A DNA stretch of 25,094 nucleotides from assembly GCA_963170055.1 (NCBI GenBank), contig CAUJGJ010000444.1:3309424-3334517 (forward strand), given 5' to 3'. Shown piece after piece: positions 19,830 through 25,094 of this stretch. Positions within the stretch are counted from its first letter, which is position 1; every line of letters starts with the position of its first letter. This DNA is from Halisarca cf. caerulea (lineage: Eukaryota; Porifera; Demospongiae; Chondrillida; Halisarcidae). A program made the position numbers and the translations under genes. The notes under the pieces are model-generated. The model was given only the letters and a program-made list of their open reading frames with translations, was not told where the DNA came from and ran no database searches.

Positions 19830-19830
<1 letters not shown>
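19629..19830 (+). CDS. Exon 17: spectrin repeat, helix B and C part
   Basis: The exon has 67 codons plus one base (phase 0 to 1), acceptor GCGCACACAG and donor CTTG|GTGTGTGTG inside a GT tract. It starts SLESEVDALKEKLSKAQDKG, has AAQWNKLNADVYARKHKL for helix C and ends LEEALLEL. The split codon (G+GT, glycine) joins exon 18. Being phase 1, this is the donor where a slip of two bases within the GT tract would most obviously shift the frame. Confidence 0.9.
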
Positions 19831-20015
<185 letters not shown>

Positions 20016-20099
20016 TGCACAGACATTATAGTCCATATGTACATACATACATACATTTGCGTCCACCATCCATCCCTTTCCCCTATCCTTCCCGTACAG

Positions 20100-20224
20100 G
20101 TCAGTTTCACGATGCTCTGGCTGAGCTGCTGCTGTGGATTGGAAATGAAATGGCTGAACTCTCCAATCCTCAACCACCTGGAGTAGAAGAGGACACCATC
20201 AACAAGAAGATAGAAGATCTGCAG
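20100..20224 (+). CDS. Exon 18: spectrin repeat, helix A part
   Basis: The exon has two bases plus 41 codons (phase 1 to 0), acceptor TTCCCGTACAG and donor CAG|GTATGTGTG leading into a GT tract. With the preceding exon it makes [21 protein letters not shown], a textbook helix A, and ends INKKIEDLQ. Together the two exons make 109 codons, exactly a plain repeat. Confidence 0.9.
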
Positions 20225-20240
20225 GTATGTGTGTGTGTGT

Positions 20241-20291
<51 letters not shown>

Positions 20292-20323
20292 TGCGTGCGT
20301 GTGTGCGTGCGTGTGTTTGTGTT

Positions 20324-20388
<65 letters not shown>
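20225..20388 (+). repeat. (GT)n and (GCGT)n microsatellite at the exon 18 donor
   Basis: The tract starts GTATGTG at the donor and fills most of the 197-base intron; a GCGT block lies in the middle. Confidence 0.96.
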
Positions 20389-20390
<2 letters not shown>

Positions 20391-20421
20391 ATACATACGT
20401 ACTTATTTGTGTTCATTGCAG

Positions 20422-20555
20422 TTTGTGAAGGAGGAGATCACCGCTCGTGTGCCGAGTGTCGAGTCAGTGAATGAAGCAGCGGGCAAGCTGGTCAGCTCCA
20501 GCAGCTCTGGAGATGCACCTGATCTGAAGAATGACATTGAAGAGCTCAACAGAAA
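20422..20555 (+). CDS. Exon 19: spectrin repeat, helix B into helix C
   Basis: The exon has 44 codons plus two bases (phase 0 to 2), acceptor TTCATTGCAG and donor AGAAA|GTGGGT. It starts [21 protein letters not shown] and ends EELNRK, with the lysine codon completed by the next exon (AA+G). The donor was chosen because it restores the helix C sequence NRKWKDL across the intron. Confidence 0.88.
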
Positions 20556-20576
20556 GTGGGTCTGTTTGTGTTGATG

Positions 20577-20750
20577 GATGCTGGGCTTTTGTGGGAGGTA
20601 GTGCTGGTTGTGTGTGGTGGGAGGCGGTGCTGGGGTGTGTGTGGTGGAAGGTGGTGGGAGGCGGTGCTGGGGTGTGTGGTGGAAGGTGGGTGCTGGGGTG
20701 TGTGGTGGAAGGTGGTGGGAGGTGGGTGCAGAGTTGTTTGTGGTGAAAGG
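20577..20750 (+). repeat. G/T-rich minisatellite in intron 19
   Basis: Imperfect copies of a unit like GGTGGGAGGCGGTGCTGGGG with GTGTGTGGTGGAAG occur about five times. The strand is almost free of C. Confidence 0.85.
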
Positions 20751-20799
20751 TACAGTATGTAGGTGCTAAGTTGTGCAGGTTGGGTGTGGGTACTGGGTT

Positions 20800-21246
20800 G
20801 TGTCTCTCTCCTCTCTTCCCTCACTCCCCACTCTCCTCTCTCTCCTCACACCCCTCACCCCCCACTCTTCTTCTCTCCCTTCTGTCTCCTCACTCCCCTC
20901 ACCCCCCACTCTTCTTCTCTCCCTTCTGTCTCCTCACTCCCCTCACTCCCCACTCCTTCTCTCCCTCTTCTCTCCCCTCACTCCCCACTCTTCTTCTCTC
21001 CCTCCTCTCTCCTCTCTTCCCTCACTCCCCACTCTCCTTCTCTCCCTCCTCTCTTCCCACATCCTCCACTCTTTTTCACTCCCTCCTCTCTCCTCTCTTC
21101 CCTCACTCACCACTCTCCTCCTTCCCTCCTCATTCCCCTCACTCCCCCACTTTCTTCCTCTCCCTCCTCACTCCCCTCACTCCCCCACTTTCTTACCTTC
21201 CCTCACTTCTCCCCTCACCCCTACTCGCCTCCCTCCTTCCCTCACA
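20800..21246 (+). repeat. Pyrimidine tract of about 450 bp before exon 20
   Basis: Nearly all C and T, built of CTCACTCCCCACT and CTTCTCTCCCTCCTCTC type units, with only scattered A. It runs directly into the acceptor at 21247. Confidence 0.95.
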
Positions 21247-21247
21247 G

Positions 21248-21572
21248 GTGGAAGGACCTCAATGCTTTGTGTGCAGACAGAGACAAAGAACTGGCTGAAG
21301 CCCTGGACAGAGCCAAAAAATTCCATGACAACCGAAACAAAGAACTTGATTGGTTGGATGACATGGAGAAGAGGCTGGGCAGTGAGGAGAAGGTGCACGG
21401 TCTACCGGACTCTTGTGCTGCTGATCTTGAGGAGTTAAAAGCTCTCAAAGATGAAATTGACAGTCGTACAGGTTCCGTAAAGGCCCTCGTCCCTGAGGGT
21501 GAGGAGTTGAAGCCCCAAGGGAACTCAGCTGAACAGCAACAAGTTGGAGGCTGGGTGGAGGTGGTCCAGCAG

Positions 21573-21574
<2 letters not shown>
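21248..21574 (+). CDS. Exon 20: helix C of one spectrin repeat to helix C of the next
   Basis: The exon has 327 bases, phase 2 at both ends, acceptor TTCCCTCACAG after a very long pyrimidine tract, donor CAGAG|GTGTGTGTG in a GT tract. It begins with the helix C tryptophan ([19 protein letters not shown]), has [12 protein letters not shown] for helix A, and ends [12 protein letters not shown]. It is still one repeat long but shifted: its two introns sit at the same place in successive repeats, just before the helix C aromatic residue. Confidence 0.9.
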
Positions 21575-21635
<61 letters not shown>

Positions 21636-21636
21636 T
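21575..21636 (+). repeat. (GT)n microsatellite at the exon 20 donor
   Basis: About 60 bases from the first intron base (phase 2 donor). Confidence 0.97.
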
Positions 21637-22047
21637 GCATGTGTGCATGTGTGTACATACGTATATGCATGCATGTTTACCTACATGTGTGTGTGTGTGT
21701 GTATCCTTGTTGTACTTTTACATTGTATTTCCACAGTGTTTAGACAAGTATATACATACGTACGTATGTAAGTATGTACGTATGTATGTATGTACGTATG
21801 TATGTACGTAACCGGGTTGATGTCTTTTTACCGCATAGCACTGCAGCAACGACAGACATGCATATACTCCTCATCTTCTCTTGTCTTCATGGTGTGCATG
21901 TATGCGTGCACTTACTAAGCACAGATATGTACTCATGTGTTGTACCTTCATACGGTACACATCAGATGATGTGACAGTATGTGTGTGTGTACGTACACTA
22001 TGATATAGCTGTAGGATGTACGTACCCCTTTTTGCATGTCTGTACAG
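21637..22047 (+). other. Intron 20 body
   Basis: No exon; a TACG/TATG tetranucleotide array occupies 21749-21812. The rest is not recognised. Confidence 0.55.
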
Positions 22048-22240
22048 GTATGATGATCTTCTTGGTTCGTTCGATGACCGCAAGCACCAGCTTGATCGTG
22101 CTCAGTCGCAAGCTGAAGAGTTTGATGATATGTACAACAAGCTGATGGAATGGTTGGACGGAGTTGAGAAGAGGCAGGAGAACATGGACCCTATTCATTC
22201 AGACCACGAGACTGTGCAGCAGCAACTGGAGGATAACAAG
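22048..22240 (+). CDS. Exon 21: spectrin repeat, helix C to helix B of next repeat
   Basis: The exon has one base plus 64 codons (phase 2 to 0), acceptor TGTCTGTACAG and donor AAG|GTGTGTTTG leading into a GT tract. It continues as YDDLLGSFDDRKHQLDRA, has LMEWLDGVEKRQENMDP for helix A and ends VQQQLEDNK, which returns the gene to the phase 0 helix B junction used elsewhere. Confidence 0.91.
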
Positions 22241-22382
22241 GTGTGTTTGTGTGTGTGTATGTGCCAATGTTTGTGAGTATGTGTGTGTGTGTGTGTGTGT
22301 GCGTGCGTGTGTGTGTGCGTGCGTGTGTGTGCGTGCGTGTGTGTGTGCGTGCGTGTGTGTGTGTGTGTGTGTATGCGTGCAA

Positions 22383-22443
<61 letters not shown>

Positions 22444-22458
22444 GCGAGTGTGTGTTGC

Positions 22459-22501
<43 letters not shown>

Positions 22502-22512
22502 TGTGTGTGTGT

Positions 22513-22565
<53 letters not shown>
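22241..22565 (+). repeat. (GT)n and (GCGT)n microsatellite at the exon 21 donor
   Basis: Starts GTGTGTTTGTG at the donor; about 325 bases with GCGT blocks, two GTTGCGA units and GTAT interruptions. Confidence 0.96.
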
Positions 22566-22566
<1 letters not shown>

Positions 22567-22647
22567 ATTCATATTTGTGTGTGTGTGTGTGTACACATTC
22601 ATATTTGAGTGTGCATACGTACGTATTCATGCACTTGTGAGTATGTA

Positions 22648-22836
22648 CAGTGAAACCTGTCTTGAAGACCACCAGCATACATACGTAGAATGACCACGTG
22701 CCTATGGAGACCACCGTAGGTAGACTGAGCCTGGAACTACTTAATCACAACTGTTGCAGCTCCGCATAAGGACCACCTGTTTGCGGAGACCAAGATTACT
22801 TGGTGTCTTGAGCGGTCATTATATGCAGGTTGTACT
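22648..22836. mobile_element. MITE with TA target site in intron 21
   Basis: The ends CAGTGAAACCTGTC and GCAGGTTGTACTG are inverted copies and TA lies on both sides (22646-22647, 22837-22838). The interior matches the element at 11792-11964. Tc1/mariner-type by target site. Confidence 0.85.
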
Positions 22837-23015
22837 GTACGCGCGCGTGTGTGTGTGTGTGTTTGTTGGTGTGTGCCATTTTGCACACATTGCGTGTATT
22901 GTTAACATACGGAGATTTATAGCATCACCAGTCCTCTCTGATTGTGATCTTGCGTGCTGTACCAATGTATGTACGTATGAGTATTTATGTCTTTCATTTC
23001 CTGCTCGTTTTACAG

Positions 23016-23342
23016 GAGATCCAGAAGGACTTGGACGAGCACGAGCCTCTCATTGATGAGGCCGTTGGCTGCGGTAACCTCCTCTGTCGTGAATGCGTCC
23101 CAGAGGATGCTGAGGTCATTCAGCAGAAGATTGCAGAACTACAAGCAAGATGGGACCTCGCCAACACTACTGCCAACGATAGACAATCCAACCTCGAGAA
23201 AGGATTACTTGCTTTGGGCAAGTTTGAGGATGCGTATGACGAGTTGATGAAGTGGTTGGAGGATGCTGAGGAGCAGTTGGACAACCCTGAAGCTGTTACC
23301 GGCGACCCTGATGCCGTGGGAGTGCAGCTGGCAAAACATAAG
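23016..23342 (+). CDS. Exon 22: spectrin repeat resembling C-terminal rod of spectraplakins
   Basis: The exon has 109 codons, phase 0-0, acceptor TTTTACAG and donor AAG|GTGTGTGTG opening a 132-base GT tract. It starts EIQKDLDEHEPLIDEAVGCG, has QARWDLANTTANDRQSNLEK for helix C, DELMKWLEDAEEQLDNPEAV for helix A, and ends GDPDAVGVQLAKHK. The final motif is one of the clearest spectraplakin-like stretches in the window. Confidence 0.92.
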
Positions 23343-23475
<133 letters not shown>

Positions 23476-23502
23476 ATTTATAAACGCACATATGTCTGCA
23501 AC

Positions 23503-23598
23503 AGTGGTGATAGTAGTGACTTTTGTCATGATATTCACATTTGTGATGGTAGTGACAGTTGTGATGTTAGTGACAGTGGTGATAGTGGTGATGTGAGT
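23503..23598 (+). repeat. GTGAYAGT-type minisatellite before exon 23
   Basis: Imperfect 9-18 base units of GTGATGGTAGTGACAGT type run up to about 20 bases before the acceptor. Confidence 0.8.
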
Positions 23599-23618
23599 GT
23601 GTGTCCCTCAATCACCAG

Positions 23619-23801
23619 ACCTTCCAGAAGCAGCTGGGATCTCGCAATGCCAGTCTCAAGTCAGTCACTAAAGCAGGAGAGATGCTCCTGAAGGAGAAAG
23701 AGGGAGAAGATGCTGAACTGCTTAAGGAAAAACTGGACAAGATCAATGAGAAATGGGAGGATGTGTGCCAGAAGTCGGTGAACAGACAGCAGAAGCTTCA
23801 G
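23619..23801 (+). CDS. Exon 23: spectrin repeat, helix B and C part
   Basis: The exon has 61 codons, phase 0-0, acceptor TCAATCACCAG and donor CAG|GTGAGG. It starts TFQKQLGSRNASLKSVTKAG, which after KHK in the exon before gives the KHK-x-FQK-x-LG string I associate with MACF1/dystonin. It ends with KWEDVCQKSVNRQQKLQ, again matching that family's helix C. Confidence 0.91.
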
Positions 23802-24161
23802 GTGAGGATGTGGTGTGTTCTGAACTAACTCTGTGCATGTGTTGGGTGTGTTGCTGTGACGTAGAGGTCACTTGGCAAACATACATATGTACATATGTAC
23901 ATACTTATGTACGTATATTGTTGATTTTATTCATGTATACTGGACACCATACATGTACATTCATATATACAAAGAATTTAAATACGTAAGTATGTACATA
24001 TTGAAATTCAAAAATATGAAGGAGAGAAGGTACGTATGTTTCTGCATGTTTATGTGTATGTCTGTACATACATATGTATAGTTATGGATTGTATCTGTAT
24101 ACTACTGTATACTACTGTATACTACTGTATACTACGTATGTTGTCATGTATTACTTTACAG
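23802..24161 (+). other. Intron 23
   Basis: No exon. It has TACA/TATG stretches (23877-23960) and a 10-base tandem repeat GTATACTACT, about four copies (24097-24135). Confidence 0.65.
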
Positions 24162-24305
24162 GATGCTTACAAAAAGTTGGGAGAGCTCCTGTCATTGGTT
24201 GGGCCACTTCGAACTTGGTTGGCTAAGATGACGCCTCACTTGGATGAAGGGGAGCCAGTTCACGGAGATGTAAACACTGTGGACACACTGATGGCAGAAC
24301 ACCAG
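24162..24305 (+). CDS. Exon 24: spectrin repeat, helix A part
   Basis: The exon has 48 codons, phase 0-0, acceptor TTACTTTACAG and donor CAG|GTGTGTGTG at a GT tract. It starts DAYKKLGELLSLVGPLRTWL and continues to EGEPVHGDVNTVDTLMAEHQ. EPVHGD in the helix A-B loop matches the corresponding spectraplakin repeat. With the exon before it makes 109 codons. Confidence 0.9.
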
Positions 24306-24381
24306 GTGTGTGTGTGTATGTGTGTGTGTGCGTGTGCGTGTGTGCGTGCGTGCGTGCATGCGTGTGTGTGTGTGTGTGTGT
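24306..24381 (+). repeat. (GT)n microsatellite at the exon 24 donor
   Basis: About 76 bases from the first intron base, with GCGT units in the middle, in an intron of only 129 bases. Confidence 0.97.
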
Positions 24382-24434
24382 ATTACTGCACACCATACAT
24401 ATATATGTATGGCTATTTTGTTGTAATCTCACAG

Positions 24435-24626
24435 GATGTGAGAGATCAGCTGTCAGCACAAGAGGAGAAGTTTGAGGCTGCGAAGGAATGTGCTGAGGAC
24501 CTGATCAACAACTACCTCGACGACCCCACGGCAACCAAGGACGAGGTGGATGAACTGGTGGAGAAGTGGAACGAAGCGTGTGAGCTCGCGGACAACAAGC
24601 AGGCCAGACTGGACAATGCTATGGAG
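24435..24626 (+). CDS. Exon 25: spectrin repeat, helix B and C part
   Basis: The exon has 64 codons, phase 0-0, acceptor ATCTCACAG and donor GAG|GTGGGTAG. It starts DVRDQLSAQEEKFEAAKECA, has EKWNEACELADNKQARLDNA for helix C and ends AME, where the intron separates helix C from helix A. Confidence 0.9.
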
Positions 24627-24975
24627 GTGGGTAGATATGTGTCTACATACATACACGGGTATGTACTGTGTGCGTACAAACTTTTGCGGGATGAAACTTT
24701 CACAGACGACCAATTTTCACAATTTCAGATTTTATTTTCACAGATCCCCCTTTAATCATGCCCTCTTTTAGTTATAACAGGTTCCACTGTACTTTGGAAG
24801 TCAATGCCTACACCCCCCCCCCACACACACACAAGATATTTCTAAATGCAGTACTGAGCATTCTTAATATGGTGTTGCTCCAGTAGCTGACTGTCTCATC
24901 CTTACTGTGTGGCCACCAATGAAATCCTAAAATTAAAATCTGTGATTGCTTATGTCTGTGTTTGTACGTACGTAG
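24627..24975 (+). other. Intron 25
   Basis: No exon. The part GCGGGATGAAACTTTCACAG through TTATAACAGGTTCCACTGTA (24687-24792) looks like one end of a repeat element but no partner end is clear. A C run of about 11 followed by (CA)n lies at 24811-24832. Confidence 0.5.
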
Positions 24976-25094
24976 ATGGCGAAGTCCTTTGAAGACCAGC
25001 ATGATGCTCTGATGGACTGGATTGCAGAGAAAATGGACCACCTCAGTAACGAAGCACCTCCTTCAGACAGTCCTGCCAAACTGGACGCACAGAT
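24976..25094 (+). CDS. Exon 26: spectrin repeat, helix A part, runs off the window
   Basis: The acceptor is GTACGTAG and the reading is MAKSFEDQHDALMDWIAEKM followed by DSPAKLDAQ up to the last base. The first methionine is internal, not a start: helix A continues directly from the exon at 24435. By comparison with the exon at 24162 it should end a few codons past the window, at the helix B junction. Confidence 0.85.
   Translation, partial: MAKSFEDQHDALMDWIAEKMDHLSNEAPPSDSPAKLDAQ

Noticed and set aside
20763..21298. Pro/Ser/Leu-rich open frames over the pyrimidine tract
   Set aside because: Low-complexity translation of CT-rich DNA; no start context or homology, and it ends by running into exon 20.

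Overview
The window is eukaryotic, and almost certainly from an animal. One plus-strand gene runs through all of it and leaves both ends. I could place 26 exons (328 to 25094) that join in frame with GT/AG introns and no internal stop, giving about 2,140 codons. All of it is spectrin-repeat rod: roughly 17 and a half repeats of 106-111 residues, acidic and helical, each with the paired tryptophans typical of the fold. I see no start codon, stop codon, promoter or poly(A) site. The last repeats (exons 22-26) look most like the C-terminal rod of spectraplakins (MACF1 / dystonin / Shot): a QL-x-KHK motif, then FQK-x-L, then V-x-x-KSV-x-RQ-x-KL, then EPVHGD. On that reading the actin-binding head lies far upstream and the EF-hand/GAS2 tail a few repeats downstream. 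The family is an inference from memory; the spectrin-repeat nature is directly visible.

Layout. Exons 1-6 (328-6165) encode three plain repeats and a fourth with a Lys/Arg-rich loop. Exons 7-12 (6365-11771) are a tandem copy with the same exon lengths, phases and splice sites. Exons 13-14 are plain repeats. Exon 15 (612 nt) carries a much longer basic loop. Exons 16-26 are plain repeats, some split by extra introns. Most exons are phase 0-0 and run from the middle of helix B of one repeat to the middle of helix B of the next, so one exon is one circularly permuted repeat.

The introns hold the unusual features. In 13 of 25 a (GT)n microsatellite starts at, or within six bases of, the 5' splice site, and nearly all tracts are GT on the sense strand. 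The introns also contain many short inverted-repeat elements (MITE-like), one nested inside another that itself sits in a GT tract. There are two minisatellites, a Tc1-like transposase DNA-binding fragment, a pyrimidine tract of about 450 bp, and many TACG/TATG-type tetranucleotide stretches. A run of 200 Ns (14895-15094) is an assembly gap.

The organism cannot be named from this. The spectraplakin rod, introns of about 0.1-2.4 kb and abundant MITEs suit an invertebrate, possibly a sponge or other early-branching marine animal (low confidence). I found no bacterial, viral, CRISPR or RNA gene. The points most worth following are the splice-site microsatellites, the duplicated exon block and the basic loops; I do not see a new multi-gene system.
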